The notes: generated by a model from the letters alone, not told the origin. Shown: positions 1 through 12,183, counted from the stretch's first letter. The stretch: 64,000 nucleotides of DNA from Ipomoea triloba (GCF_003576645.1 NC_044930.1:26602353-26666352); one strand, 5' to 3'. Translations and numbers: made by a program.

Positions 1-46
1 NNNNNNNNNNNNNNNNNNNNNNNNNNNNNNNNNNNNNNNNNNNNNN
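1..46. other. Assembly gap
   Basis: Run of N at the left edge, followed by a C/T homopolymer-rich stretch that often borders sequencing gaps. Confidence 0.99.
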
Positions 47-334
47 CCCCCCCCCCCCTTCCCCCCTTTCCCCTTTTTTGTAAAGTAAAAATAAAAAACA
101 TGATAATTTACATTTCACTACTTAACAATTATTGTGGAAAAGAATTTAATTTCTTGTCAATTTTTATGAGATTAGTCAGAATACCTAGTTTATTGATATT
201 TCAAATATGAATCAAGGGTCAATATGATACAAATTTTTATTAAAAAAAAAAAAAAACATATCACAACACTAATTCTACCACGTGAATGGAAAAATTGACA
301 TGAGTTTGGTTATACAATATATATTTAGTGGGGT

Positions 335-730
335 TGTAAGACTTTTTCCAATACAATATATATATTATATATTGTGGGCCTTAATAATGTGGTGCAAGTG
401 GACTAGACCCATTAACCTATAGGTTGGATTGGACACCTATGTTTAGTCCAATCCACCATTATGCCTATATAAGCCTGCATTGATGGGATGCAGGACAAAC
501 AATCATATAGTACCTACAGTCTACAGACATGGTACTCATACTGCTCAGAAAATACCAGTACACTATCTAGGGTTCTGAATCAAGTGTGAGACAAACGACT
601 AACACAGGCAACACAACAAGGCATCAACTATGGTTACGTTGGAGATCAACAAGACTTATGCTTCCGTTACTACGAGTTAAGTTTCTCGTAGATTTATTCT
701 ATATGTTTAGACTATTTTTATGATCTTACA
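335..730 (+). mobile_element. Solo LTR, same family as the LTR at 42042
   Basis: The 396-bp segment begins TGTAAG and ends CTTACA, so its termini are perfect inverted repeats of the TG...CA type. It aligns along its length with 42042-42404, including the stretch with a TATATAAGCCTGCATTGATG promoter-like motif near 466-486. No internal retroelement sequence follows. The left flank ends in GGGGT, and the right flank reads TTGGT then CACTTAA. The related sequence near 2055-2080 reads GTGGGGTCACTTAA without the LTR, so it looks like an unoccupied paralogous site. The TSD would be GGGGT with decay on the right copy. Confidence 0.75.
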
Positions 731-1169
731 TTTGGTCACTTAAGTTCCATAGTCCACTGTCATGTTTTTTACTAAATGTTAGACAAGCTAACAAGATTGG
801 CATAAGGAATAAGTTGAACAACATGCACTCTTCTAAGAATTTTTAGGCTGTGGAAATCAAGAAAACATCATTCTTTCTTCCAACGATTAATAATATTATA
901 TGTCCAATGCATCAGTTATACATAATTCCAATGCATTCCACATCAACATTATGCAATGTTGATGTTCAATATAAATTATGTTTAAATTTTAATTTAAATA
1001 TTTCTGCTAATTTAATTTTTTTTTAAGATTCTATTCATATTGTATTTAGGTTTTAATTTACTTTTTGTACTAATTTTTATATTTTTTATTTGCTTTCCAA
1101 ATTTTGATTTAATTTTTATGCTAATGTTTACATTTAGTAATTGTAATCTATTTATTTTAATATTCTAAA
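731..1169. other. AT-rich non-coding flank
   Basis: The first part (about 735-900) is a diverged copy of 2065-2160, sharing the words CACTTAA, CCATAGTCCAC and TTCTTTCTTCCAACGATT. The rest is AT-rich without any coding signal. Confidence 0.5.
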
Positions 1170-1590
1170 ACTTTGATAAATTGCGTATTTTAATAATTAT
1201 GTTTATTTTGATATTCTATTTATATTAAGTTTAAATTTTAATTTAATTTTTGCTTATGCTAACTTTAATATACTTTAATTTTAATATTTTTTTAATTTTG
1301 ATATTTTATTTTATTTAATATGATAATTTTAATTTAATTATTTCTTCTACTTTTTATATTAGAGTAATGTTAGATGACCCGGCCTTCTATTTTTCCCCTC
1401 CAATCCAACCGTCATGATATTGCTTTAATTAATTGGTTACTAAATCTCTTTATAATTAGTAGTGCCCAATTAATAGACATTCAATTAATGAACGTCACAT
1501 CGGTCATGAGGAAAAATTTATGAGGTATAAGAAACATTTTCTTTTATATGAACTGCTCCGTATGTTACTTTAATTTTATCTTTTTTTTTT
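1170..1590 (+). repeat. Dispersed direct repeat, partner at 27605-28020
   Basis: An AT-rich segment containing the words AATAATTATGTTTATTTTG, AGAGTAATGTTAGATG and ATGATATTGCTTTAATTAAT. It recurs in the same order and orientation at 27605-28020 with small indels. The two copies are 26 kb apart. The nature of the repeat is not recognised; no open frame is shared. Confidence 0.7.
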
Positions 1591-2213
1591 AAACAAAAAT
1601 ATTCTATTTATTTACTATATGTTTTGCAAGGTTACTAAATTGGTGGTATTGTACTAAAAAAAATTGGTGGTATTATTATAAGAAAAAGAAAAATGGCATA
1701 GAAGAGAGAGAAACACAGCATTATGTCCCTTTTTTGTTTTTTATAATCTTTTAAATCTCTCTCACACTTGTTATTAATTGTATTCTTAATACGGATAATT
1801 CTATAATTCTGTTAATTAATTATCGTATTTAATTTTTAAAATTTATTATTAGCAATATCTTAAATAAGTTGCACTGTATAATAATTAGCAATTTAGGTTG
1901 CGTTTTATTGTTTTGATAAATAACAACTAATATTAGTGTCCTTTGCAGACTATAACATTTATAAATATCCCCAAACTTAGAGATCAGCTAGAGTTGGGTG
2001 GCAGTTCAAAGATAGATGGACAAGTGAGGTGAGATTTTACGTACTTTGCTAGAGTAGTAGGTGTAGTGGGGTCACTTAATTTCCATAGTCCACAGTGACG
2101 TTCTTCACTAAAATGTTGTCGACAAGGAAAGCTCATTCTTTCTTCCAACGATTGACAACTCCAACATGCATGCAGGCATTTAACTTTTCAAGATAAGCTC
2201 AAACTACCACTAA
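1591..2213. other. Non-coding spacer
   Basis: AT-rich sequence with no gene. It includes the apparent empty site of the solo LTR at about 2055-2070. A 60-bp stretch (about 2150-2213) is related in inverted orientation to 24215-24290. Confidence 0.5.
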
Positions 2214-2478
2214 TGACCTGTTTGGTTGGATGTAGTTTGGGAGAAATTGCAATTCAGTGAATTTCCAAACAACAGTGTTTGTTTGGAGCTGCGGAATTGC
2301 AATTCCCTCCAAATGATGAATTTCAATTCATGGGGTACCCCATGAATTGCAATTCAGTGGAGAGGAGGGGCAATTTGTTGGTGTAAAGACAATTTTGCCC
2401 CTCCTCCTATACCGTTTGTCTTTTTTTTTTTTCTTTTTTTTTTTTAATTTGAAAGAATTATTATTATTATTATTTTGA

Positions 2479-2511
<33 letters not shown>

Positions 2512-2529
2512 TATTATTATTATTATTAT

Positions 2530-2797
2530 AGGAAAATTGTAATTTATGCCCCTCCATAATATGTCAATTATCAATGTCACCCCTGAATTATTGTGGTGTA
2601 AATATTGCCCCTCAATTTTCAAAAACCGTACATATATTGCCCCTCCCGTGGTGTAAATATTGCCCCTCCTTCATTACGGGAGGGACAATATATGTACCGT
2701 TTTTGAAAATTGAGGGGCAACATTTACACCACTAATAATTCAGGTGTGACATTGATAATTGACATATTATGGAGGGGCAAACATTACAATTTTCCCT
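2530..2797. repeat. Near-perfect 121-bp inverted repeat (nested foldback MITE)
   Basis: The left arm (2530-2650) and right arm (2677-2797) are reverse complements with only a few mismatches, separated by a 26-bp loop. The outer ends read AGGAAAATTGTAAT and ATTACAATTTTCCCT. The arms sit inside an (ATT)n tract. Transcription through it would give a long hairpin RNA. It carries no credible coding sequence. Confidence 0.9.
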
Positions 2798-2837
2798 ATT
2801 ATTATTATACTTATTATTATTATTATTACTTGAAAGA

Positions 2838-2899
<62 letters not shown>

Positions 2900-2915
2900 T
2901 ACTATTACTATTACT
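2798..2915. repeat. (ATT)n microsatellite
   Basis: Long ATT/TTA tract, with a shorter matching tract at 2459-2530 on the other side of the hairpin. A poly-leucine open frame across it is a by-product of the repeat. Confidence 0.95.
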
Positions 2916-3086
2916 ACAACATAAGGGTATTAGTCATTTGGTCGCTTCTTACATTTCAATTCCCTGTACTCCTATTCCTGCATACCAAACACTGTAATTT
3001 TAATTCCTACTTTATTCATTGAATTGCAATTCCACTGAATTACAATTCTTTCCCCCCTAATTCCCTCCTCCCAACCCAACGCCCTG

Positions 3087-4095
3087 TAAAAGTTAGAAAT
3101 CATCCATCAATATAAAACATCTTCATAATGTTTTCGAATGTAGGCTAACTAGTGTGTAACATTCTTTCAAGGAGATACTCGATCTGCAAGTTAAGACAAT
3201 ACTTGGTTTCTCAAATCTTCCATTTCAAGCTCCGAATATCATCAAGCTTTTTAATGTGTTTCAATCATGATTATACCATCAATACTAAATGAGATAATAA
3301 ATAAACATAAATAATCCCATTAGCAATTCTTTAAAGAACACATAATGACACATATTATTTGCATATTCCTTTTCAGGAGGAAAAAATACTCAGTCAACCA
3401 TTAACTATTCCAAGACAAATAAAATCTTCATAATTTAACATTATACATGTTGCAATTTCTATTTTCTCTCATTTTGGAAACTTTAAATCCTTCAAGGACT
3501 TTTCAAAATAAGTGTTAGCTACATATCTAAATTTGTTATTCTACCAATGATGTGGATAAATGCTTTTAACGATTGTACTCTGGACTGTGTATGTACGAAC
3601 AAGAAGGTTGATAAACCTGCTACGTACAGATTTAATGTGGGCTTTGCTGAGAGTGCGAAAGTCGTGAAGGAAGAGGAAAGAAACTCTGTGGCGTGTTTAG
3701 AACACTAGCTAAAAAGCATTTAGACCAGGGTAATCTTATGCTTCCGACAGGTACACACAGAGTCACAGGATAGAACCTGCTTAATTTGTAATATATAATA
3801 GCTCAGATATATAGCTAAGAAGAAAACGTAAAGCAACGAAGAAGATTGTGAATGAATTGCCCTTCTCAGTATTGGGAAGAGCTGTTTATATACTAGAGGA
3901 TATAACAACTTTCCTTTTAAACTAGCCACAAAATTTAGAGAATGAAGGGCATTAAGCCACGTACTGAATGCATGCATGATTTGTTTGGACAAGGAGTTGG
4001 TCATCCACAAAAGTAGGGAGGGAGATTATAACTGGGTTCCATGAATAGCTTTAACCTTTCTAAATGTTTCCCAACAGTTATGTTGTCATATAACA
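3087..4095. other. Non-coding; weak minus-strand promoter-like site
   Basis: No gene is recognised. On the minus strand there is TATATAAACAGCTC (about 3883-3896) in an ordinary core-promoter-like context. The only downstream frame is 96 codons or shorter and resembles nothing I know. It may be a fossil promoter or LTR. Confidence 0.3.
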
Positions 4096-4428
4096 AGAGC
4101 AATAGTAAAGGTAGTTATGTTGTCGACAACTATAATATTTGTATTATAAACTTCTCCCATTTTTACAACAGTTCATGACAATTTCTAAAACAACCAGATT
4201 CTAGACATTTTATTAGCAATATTATTTTTTGTTGTACATATTCATAGGAAGGTTTTTCTTTCATTATGATATTTTCCTGATCTTTTGATATTTATTTCCT
4301 TTGGCTTTGTATATTTCCTTTTCCTGTCATTAGTTTTCTTGGAGTAGGGGACAACCTCTTTGTATAAATGTACTGTATTATTATCAATGAAAGGCAAGGT
4401 TGATATTTCCCTTCAAAACTCTTGATTT
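4096..4428 (+). mobile_element. Probable 5' LTR of decayed copia element
   Basis: Immediately upstream of the primer-binding-like ATGGCATCAGAGCC (4433-4446) there is sequence typical of a short copia LTR: T-rich U3, a CTTTGTATAAATGTACTG promoter-like box at about 4357 and TATTATCAATGAAAGGC. The exact left end could not be fixed, and no matching 3' LTR exists in the window. Confidence 0.5.
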
Positions 4429-4431
4429 ATT

Positions 4432-7400
4432 ATGGCATCAGAGCCTTCAAACAAAGAAACAGAGAGTGAGAAGAAGGCTACTATCACCTATGTAGCTTCT
4501 TCTTATGCCTTGAACTCCAATGACAACCCGGGTAGTCTAATCACCCAAGTCCAATTGAAAGGAGAAAACTATGATGAATGGGTGAAGGCCATTCGAGTAG
4601 CTTTTAGGGCCAAAAAGAAATTTGGCTTTGCAGACAGAAGCATTCATTAACAAGTACAAGACTCACCAGATTTGGAAGATTGGTAGACAGTAAACTCCAT
4701 GATTGTCTCATGGATTCTGAATACTATTGAGCCTACTCTATGATCTACTATAACACTTGAATAAAAAGCAACGGATTTGTGGGACAACATAAAACACCGA
4801 TTCTCAATCACTAATGGACCTCATATTCAACAATTGCGTTCAACCTTGGCAAACTGTAGGCAAAATGGTGAGTCAATTGCAAATTATTTTGGATGTCTCA
4901 AATTGCTATGGGACGAACTCAACAACCTTGAACGAATGGATGTATGTACATGTGGAGGGTGTTAGACCACGATCCAATGGTCGAAGTGCAAGTCGGAGCA
5001 CACAACAACATACTAGACGAGGAAAAGGTGCAATAACAAGAGTCAATGTATCGGAAGCTGCTGTAGGTGAAACCCCTTCTGAAGCTATCTCAATGACAAA
5101 TACAAAATAGACTGCTATTGAAGGACTTTCAAATGAGCAATGGAGAGCTCTCTTGGCAGCTCTGAGCATCCATAAACTTGAAGCCAATTCAACCAACGTC
5201 TTTCAAGAAACTTACCATGGATTATTGACACCGGAACATCAAACGATATGACAAGAACACTCAATCATATGGTGAATGTGAGGACAATTGAATCATGTCC
5301 TATTAGGCTGTCGAATGGAGAAGAAACTTATGCAGCAAAGCAAGGCACTATGGCCGGTGCTTGGTGAAAAATTGAGTCTGCAAAAAGTTTTATTTGTGCC
5401 TAAATTAAATTGCAATTTAATTTCTGTATCTCAACTCTTGGCTGATTCGCCCTATCATGCTCTATTTACTGGCAAGTATTGTGTTATTCAGGACCACACC
5501 TCGAAGACAGCGATTGGAGCGGGTGAACAAGGGTGGGGGGGACTTTACTTCTTGAAGAAGGTAGAATCCATGCAAATCAATAATGTTTTAAGTTTTTCAT
5601 CGACAGAGTTGTAGCATCAAAGGTTGGGGCATCTATCACCTACAGTTATGAATTTTCTTCCTAAAAAGATGGTAGTAGTTTAAACAATAGACACTGTGAA
5701 GTTTTTTATCGGGCTAAGCAAACTCGTGAACCTTTTTCTTTAAGTTCTAATAAAGTAAGTTCAATTTTTGAGTTAGTTCATTGTGATTTGTGGGGAGCTT
5801 ATTGTGTTCCTGCTCTATGTGGTGCTTATTATTTCTTAACAATTGTTGATGATTTTTCCCGTTCTGTATGGGTTTATTTAATCCGCACTACGGACGAAGT
5901 TCCCGGGATCCTAAAAAATTTTATTGCCTTAGTTCACCGTCAGTTTGGCGAACATATTAAATTTATTCGGACAAACAATGGGATAGAATTCACATGCTTG
6001 AAAGGTTATTTTGATAGTCTTGGGATTATACACCAGACTTCGTGTGTAGGAACACCCCAACAAAATGGTAGAGTCGAGAGAAAGAATAGACATATTCTAA
6101 ATGTGGCAAGAGCGTTGCGTTTTCAAGCCAATTTGCCAATCGAGTTTTGGGGGGAATGCATTCCCACTCCAAGCTATCTCATTAATTGGACACCTACTAA
6201 ATTGCTTAAAGGTAAAACCTCTTTTGACATTCTTTTTGGGTGCTCACCCGATTATTCTCTTATTTGCACTTTTGGGTGCCTATGTTATGCGAAAAATGAT
6301 GCTCGAATCAAATACAAATTTGCAAGCGGTAGTCGTAAGTGTGTGTTTATTGGTTATCCATACGACAAGAAAGGGTGGTATTTGAGTGATTTGGAAAGTG
6401 GGGGGCGGTTTGTTTCGCGAGATGTCCATTTTCTTTAGACCATCTTTCCCTTTTCCTCTTCACCTACTGGACATCGTATGTCTCCAATGATTGAAGATAT
6501 TAATGATATTTCCAATAGCCTTCCAGAGACAAATATTGAAAATGGGCTTGGGGAAGATTTTTCCAATAACCTTCGAGAGACAATTAGTGAATCTAAAGTG
6601 TCTTTGATAGATGAAGTGACCAATATGAATGCAATGTCCTTACCCACTTCCAACTCTGTTTCTAGTGATGATGATGAGAACCATGGTCATGGAAAACGGG
6701 AAAAACGGGTTCTTACATATCTCCAGGATTATGTCACGCACTCTGCTAGTTGTAAATCTCCCCTGGCATGTTCCACCTCTTCCAAAATGTCTTCAGGTAC
6801 AGTACATCCCATAGCTCACTTTGTTAGTTATGATAAATTTTCTGTGGCACATCGTTATTACCTTGCAGCAATTACTACTGAGCATGAGCCCGCATTATTC
6901 TCTGAGGTTGTAAAATCTCCTCATTGGCGAGAAGCCATGCGCCAAGAGCTTCAGGAACTTGAAGACAATGGCACTTGGGTACTTGAGGATCTCCCTCCTG
7001 GTCATAAAGCTATCGACAGCAAGTGGGTTTACAAGGTTAAATACAATGCGAATGGCTCGATTGAGCGCTATAAAGCACGACTTGTTGTCCGAGGAGATCG
7101 ACAAATCAAAGGAGTTGATTACAATGAAACCTTTTCACCCACCATTAAAATGGTTACAGTTCGTGCATTTCTTGTTGTTGTTGTTGCTAGTGGGTGGCCT
7201 CTTTACCAAATGGATGTGAGCAATGCTTTCTTACATGGTGATTTAACAAAGACCATTTACATGAAGCTCCCTTAGATTTGTGTCCTCATGCCCGAACAAA
7301 GTTTGTCGTCCCTTTGTACAGTCTTCGTCAAGCTCCTCGGTGTTGGTTTGCAAAGTAAGTTGGCAAACTCTCTCACTAATTATGGGTTTCACCAGTCATC

Positions 7401-7543
7401 TTCTGATACCTTCAATCACAATGGTGTGCAACTGTATGTTCTTATCTATGTAGATGATCTAGTTATCTCTGGCAATGATGACACAATTGTGCATCGTTTC
7501 AAGCTCTACCTAAGTAATTACTTTCATATGAAAGATTTGGATA
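4432..7543 (+). pseudogene. Ty1/copia gag-pol, degenerate and 3'-truncated
   Basis: Pieces of one polyprotein occur in order on the plus strand. 4432-4650 gives a gag N-terminus of the Retrotran_gag_3 type (GENYDEWVKAIRVAF). 5288-5614 is the protease/GAG-pre-integrase region. 5788-6438 is an integrase core with CDLWGAY, the site RTNNGIEF, and GTPQQNGRVERKNR. 6478-7275 is the N-terminal half of reverse transcriptase (GSIERYKARLV, QMDVSNAFLHGDL), and 7432-7543 carries IYVDDL. Stops and frameshifts separate the pieces. The second integrase catalytic Asp, normally in the context SDNG, is Asn here. Reading stops at 7543, where a CACTA-type end interrupts it, and RNase H is missing. It is inactive. 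The lineage within copia is uncertain. Confidence 0.9.
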
Positions 7544-7770
7544 CACTAGTATATAATCAGTCGTCTGCATCCATAGTTAAAGACTATTTGTGTCCGAAAA
7601 AACCCGAATGCATATGCCACAGACGTAGTTAGCCATGACTATCTACGTCCGGAGTTTCCCGGAAACTATCTGCGTCAGGAACTAGGCAGTTCCGGATGTA
7701 GATGGTATTTTTTTTATTAATATAATACACCATCTGCGTCTAGAATTGCCCAATTCCGGACGCCGATGGT

Positions 7771-7807
<37 letters not shown>

Positions 7808-7860
7808 CTATCTGCATCTGGAACTTCCAACACATATGGTCATTTTTATTAGAAAAAAAT
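7544..7860 (+). mobile_element. CACTA transposon 5' end fragment
   Basis: The copia reading frame is interrupted at CACTAGTATATAATCAG (7544). It is followed by short repeats in both orientations built on ACTATCTGCGTCCGGAA (about 7580-7780), which is the subterminal-repeat architecture of CACTA elements. A (TA)n tract lies at 7775-7805. No matching TAGTG end is found nearby, so only one end is present. Confidence 0.55.
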
Positions 7861-7931
7861 AGAATTATTTGAGCATTCTATTACATCCTCGTACCCCACG
7901 TGACACTGCAAACAACTTCTACAAACTCTTA

Positions 7932-8933
7932 GGACATGTTTACTAACAAAAAACTGTTTTCTGTTTTCTTTTTTTAATTTTTCAGTTTTCATTTTCTGTT
8001 TTCCATTCTTCGTTTTCTGTTAAAACTTGTTTACTAACACTTATTTTTTCAAATTTATTTTTTTAGATTAACGTTATAAAATTAACAATAAGTTTAATTT
8101 CAAGTGATTTTTAGACCTTATATTTAAAATATTTTAAAATATTTTTGTTTAAATAGAATAAATATAATATTTTTACTTTTAGCTTCTTAAAAAAATAATT
8201 TTTACTTTTAAGTCCAATATATGTCAAAATTTTACATTTGATATCCGAACTAAATTTATATCTGTATATAACATAAATAAAAATATATCCGAACCAATAA
8301 CCTATTAAGTTCACATAAAATTTATTTTAGATAATATTAATATTTTTTGAGCTAATATTTAAAATATGTTTGGATATATTCATTTGAATGACATGTATAT
8401 AATATATAATTTTTATTTTGAATTCTAATATAGTAATATATGTGAAATTTCGATGTCTGATATCTGGACCAAACTTTTATACGATATAACATAATTAAAA
8501 ATATCCGAACGAATAATCAATTGAGTTCAATCAAAACATAAAACGTGATAGATTTCAATTTTTAATTTTGATAATGGGGATGATGTATAATTTTAAACAT
8601 AAGCAAATAAATTATGTTTTACTCCGTAATAAGGAATGCAAGTAGAAAAGATAGAAGATGATAATGAATGTAATCATAGTAATGTACAAATATATAAGTA
8701 GATAACGGTGAGAATGTGGTTATAGTGACATATAGTCTAATAGATGATAGCTGATTTTGTTTTCCATTTAGAAAACAGTTTTTAATAGTGTTCCTGTTTT
8801 TTAGAAAACTGAAAAATTATTTCCTGTTTTCAAAATAGAAAACTGTGTTAGTAAACATGTTTTCTGTTTTATGTTTTTCAATTTTCCAAATTTTTAGAAA
8901 ACTGGAGAAAATTTCCAGTTAGTAAACGGACCC
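7932..8933. mobile_element. PIF/Harbinger-like non-autonomous element
   Basis: The left terminus is GGACATGTTTACTAAC and the reverse complement of the right terminus is GGGTCCGTTTACTAAC. Both are flanked by TTA (7929-7931 and 8934-8936), the TWA-type duplication of PIF/Harbinger elements. The subterminal regions on both sides are rich in GTTTTCTGTTTT-type words facing each other. The 1.0-kb interior is AT-rich and non-coding. Confidence 0.7.
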
Positions 8934-8999
8934 TTAGCTTCTGCAAAAATTTTAAGATCTTAATTTATTTATAATTGGACTTAAACGGACCCTTAGCTT
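8934..8999. repeat. Short direct duplication
   Basis: The phrase AAACGGACCCTTAGCTTCTG appears at about 8925-8944 and again at about 8982-9001, around a 40-bp AT-rich spacer. It copies the terminus of the preceding MITE plus its flank and looks like a repair or slippage scar. Confidence 0.7.
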
Positions 9000-9278
9000 C
9001 TGAAAGATATTCCTAGTTGGGAAAGACATGTACCTCCAATTTGTGTGCATTGCGATAGTCAAGCAACAATTGGGAGAGTACAGAGTCATATATGTAATGG
9101 TAAGTCTAGACATATGTGTCGTAGACATAACACCATTAAACAACTTCTCGCGACTGGTGTTGTCTCGATTGACTATGTAAGGTCAATAGACAATATAGCA
9201 GATCCACTAACCAAAGGGTTAAGCAAAGAAGTTGTCGAGAAGTTGGCACGAGGAATGGGTCTAAAGCCCTTGGACTAA
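9000..9278 (+). pseudogene. copia RNase H C-terminal fragment
   Basis: The translation carries HCDSQATIGRV, NGKSRHMCRRHNTIKQLL and ADPLTKGLSKEVVE. This is the end of a Ty1/copia RNase H domain, whose second aspartate region is DSQ and whose conserved tail is ADPLTK. The stop is at 9276-9278. Reverse transcriptase and everything upstream are absent. Its sequence type differs from the element at 4.4-7.5 kb, so it is probably a separate insertion. Confidence 0.85.
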
Positions 9279-9865
9279 AAATTCCATAGTGCATACCCAA
9301 GCTAGCTGTCACCTAGGTTCAATGGGACAACTAAATTATGGAATAGCATGTCACTGTGGGGGTCCCCGGACTCCCTACCACTCCTCGTTAAAATAGTGAC
9401 TCCCGATCGAGGCTAGCACATTAGTGCTTTAATGATTCGATTGTTGAATTGACATGTGCAGTGTATGCAGTGTCAATTATTGACATATGTTGAGTTGCGG
9501 GAAACTCGAGAAAAAATCACCTATGTGAGAGAGAAATGTGGGTCGCTTTAAAGGAGAATTGAACTGGGCTCAATTCTTTAGAAACTCTTACAGAACCAGG
9601 AACGGTGTCCCATGACCAAAATGGGCATAGTCATGAGAACAAAACGTGGTTGGAAGGTTCCTGTGTGAGAGGTATCAATGTATACACAAACGGCAGTCGG
9701 TTCAAAGACATCGCGTTCTACCGTACAGCCAGTAGAGTACATAGATCTCACGAGGCAAGGTTCAAAGGGTTACACCTACCTCTACTATGCAGGAATCAAC
9801 CGTTGAACACAATTGTTTCTGATTTCAAAATTCCCTTGAAAACAATTTTCATTCATGTGGGGGAT
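9279..9865 (+). other. 3' untranslated region and polypurine tract of the copia fragment
   Basis: Non-coding sequence between the RNase H stop and the LTR. It ends in CATGTGGGGGATTG, a polypurine tract (about 9854-9865) directly before the LTR start TGTTGGAAAATTGC. Confidence 0.6.
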
Positions 9866-10560
9866 TGTTGGAAAATTGCACTAAAAATGGCATTTTAAGT
9901 GGTCATTTTGTGGTAAAATATATGTGGGGTCCACTTCCGATTTGGGTCGGGTCAAAGTGGATTCGGTTTCTTCATAGTTAGATGAAGAGATTGATATATT
10001 ATACGCTCAAAATAGATAATGGGTGAATGATAAATTGATTCTCAAAGTAGACCCATTTGAGATGGAATTTGGTGAGGAAAAAGCTTATGTAGCTTTTGTC
10101 CCACATTGGTTGGGAATGAAGATTTGTCCCGCTATATATACAAGGGTCCTTTTATGACTAAGTAACTTGTATAGCATAGATGTTCTCCCTCGCGCGCGAA
10201 CCACATGAGAGAGGTAGACGAGCATTCACCTCCTGTGTCCATTCATAAACACTATCCCACGTTTTAGTTCGTCGGGCTCTAAGTTTGTGTGCTCAAACGC
10301 AGGAGTCGTAGTACGTTTTATCCGGTAAATAAGGTTTTAAGGACAGTGGCAACACGATTCGTGCTTCCAACCAACCCGAAGTTCATACAGTTCAACCCCA
10401 ATCAACTTCCAGGTTTATTCAACCTCGTGCGGTTTTATTTCCTGGTTGTAACTATCCTTCGTGGATTATTATTATTATTATTATTTGTATTGTATTTTCC
10501 ATTTTCTTTGTGGTTTTCTAGAATCAGATTCGTACATAATGTACATTCACTCATTCATTA
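9866..10560 (+). mobile_element. 3' LTR of the copia fragment (right end uncertain)
   Basis: It starts with TGTTGGAAAATTGC after the polypurine tract. A promoter region CCGCTATATATACAAGG lies at about 10129-10145, with a downstream R-like region. The right boundary was not determined; sequence after about 10450 has an ATT microsatellite, and a partial tandem repeat runs over 10530-10665. Confidence 0.55.
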
Positions 10561-10669
10561 CTTTTAGCATATTAAAAATTGACTTGGGGGGCCAATATAA
10601 CCCTTTTTCCAATTTTGTATAATGTACATCCCTCATTCAGTAATTTAGTATATTAAAAATATACTTTTA

Positions 10670-11200
10670 TGATTTACACAGCACTGTGTGGAGAATAATT
10701 TGTCTATTTTAGATGATAGTTTTAAAATTCCTAAGGGGCCTAATTTGGGCTAATACAGTGGCAATCCTACTACTTTAAACTCAAATGCTAAGGCATTCAA
10801 CTTCTGTGGGTTTAATGCGGAGATGGTATCGGTTCCTTCAACAAGACTTGGCAATTTTGCCATACCTTGGATATGAGGACAACGGACCAGTTGGCACTGC
10901 TGAGGTCTACGGTAACTAGTGTATTAGGATCGAGGGACTTGAAGGGCATGCTCAGTCCGGATCACTTGAGGACAACGGACCAGTTCAAATTTTGATTATG
11001 AGCCATGCTTTGGATTTTCAGACTTTGATGATGATGGATATCTCGAGCGATTTGAGCGCGTAAGGGAGCGCAGTGGAGCTTGGTCACGTGGTGGGTGCTC
11101 GTTTATTTTGAGACTTTGGTTTGGTTCAGTCCCTTCTTTTGTATCTCTTGCTTTGGTGGATTAATAAAATGTTTGGGTTTCTCTTTTAAAAAAACACACA
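10670..11200 (+). mobile_element. Possible LINE 3' end
   Basis: The segment ends with CTTTTGTATCTCTTGC then GGATTAATAAAATG, a T-rich stretch and an A-rich tail (11190-11215). This is the usual 3' end of plant L1-type LINEs. Upstream pieces contain fragmentary frames but no recognisable reverse transcriptase. The word GAGGACAACGGACCAGTT is duplicated near 10878 and 10968. Confidence 0.35.
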
Positions 11201-11364
11201 CACAAAAAAAAGAAGCAATTTTCCTTAAGAATTTTCTACACTTTCTCCAATATGTCACATTTTTAAAGTATAAGTTTGGAATATTTTTTGTTATTAGTTT
11301 TTTTTTTTTTTGTTTATTTTTTTTGTTTTGGGATGATGAGGGGAATCAGCAATCATTACTGCAT

Positions 11365-12175
11365 CACTGTTGTAAAAATCGGCCTAGACGCTAAGCGCCC
11401 CTAGGCCGTTCTACTTTCACTATTAGGCGAGAAAAAATCAGCTGGCTGCCTAGTCGGTCGGCTAGGCGGCCAAATCGGTCTAGTCGGTCAACTCGGTCGA
11501 TTTTGGCCAATTCGGTCAACTCGTCTGAGGCTGCCGATTTCATCCGATTTTGACCGAGTTATTTCGATTTTGACCAGTCGTTGGAGCCTATACTGTTTCT
11601 GTAAGTTTTGAACTTTAAACCTTTAATTTCTTTTATTAGTTAATCCAATTTATTCATTGACTTTATAATCTAATTTATTAATTACTCCGTAATGATTTTT
11701 CATTTATTTGATTTATTTCATACTTCATTAATTAACAATCATTATTACCATATCCTTTTATACACCGGTAATACACAATTCACAAATGATTCATAGAGAT
11801 GCATAAATAAAATATGAACCCGAATTTTATTAGTCAAAACTGAAATAGATATGATCATGTGAGATGCATAATGATTCATTAGTTATTTTTGATAGATTGT
11901 TACTTTGAATCTTTGGTTGGTTGAAGTATTTGAGTATTTCATATTTGTGTATTTTTATTTTTTAAAATTGCTATGATGTTATGACTTATGAATTATCATT
12001 ATTTCATTTATTAGGATGTGTTATTTCATTAAATGTTGAAAACAGTCTCATTAAAATTGTCAAACTACAAGTATGTCATTGTTTTTTTTTGTGTCCGCCT
12101 AGCGCCGCCTAGACCGCCTAGGCGCTAGGCGCTACCCGGACGTCCAACTAGCGCCTAGCGCTTCCTACTACCATG
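11365..12175. mobile_element. hAT-like non-autonomous element, family A copy 1
   Basis: Flanked by an exact 8-bp duplication TACTGCAT (11357-11364 and 12176-12183), which is diagnostic of hAT insertion. The left end is CACTGTTGTAAAAATCG and the reverse complement of the right end is CATGGTAGTAGGAAGCG. Both subtermini are packed with words built on CGCCTAGGCG/AGCGCCTAGCG, giving long imperfect terminal inverted repeats. The centre is AT-rich with no transposase frame. Confidence 0.85.
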
Positions 12176-12183
12176 TACTGCAT

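Larger units (their letters stand above)
2214..3086. mobile_element. MITE-like element with TAA target duplication
   Basis: The left end reads TGACCTGTTTGGTTGG and the reverse complement of the right end reads CAGGGCGTTGGGTTGG. Both are flanked by TAA (2211-2213 and 3087-3089). Subterminal GCAATTCAGTGAATTTCC and GAATTGCAATTCCACTGAAT words face each other, making a foldback. A 3-bp TAA duplication fits PIF/Harbinger-type elements. The interior holds (ATT)n microsatellites and a second nested hairpin, so the original MITE was shorter. Confidence 0.6.

Noticed and set aside
2710..2997. 95-codon frame rich in Leu and Tyr
   Set aside because: It reads through an (ATT)n microsatellite and a MITE arm; no coding signal.
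10778..11100. Host exon candidate with words such as FDDDGYLERFERVRER
   Set aside because: Short, stop-interrupted, and followed by a LINE-like 3' tail; no splice-consistent gene could be built.
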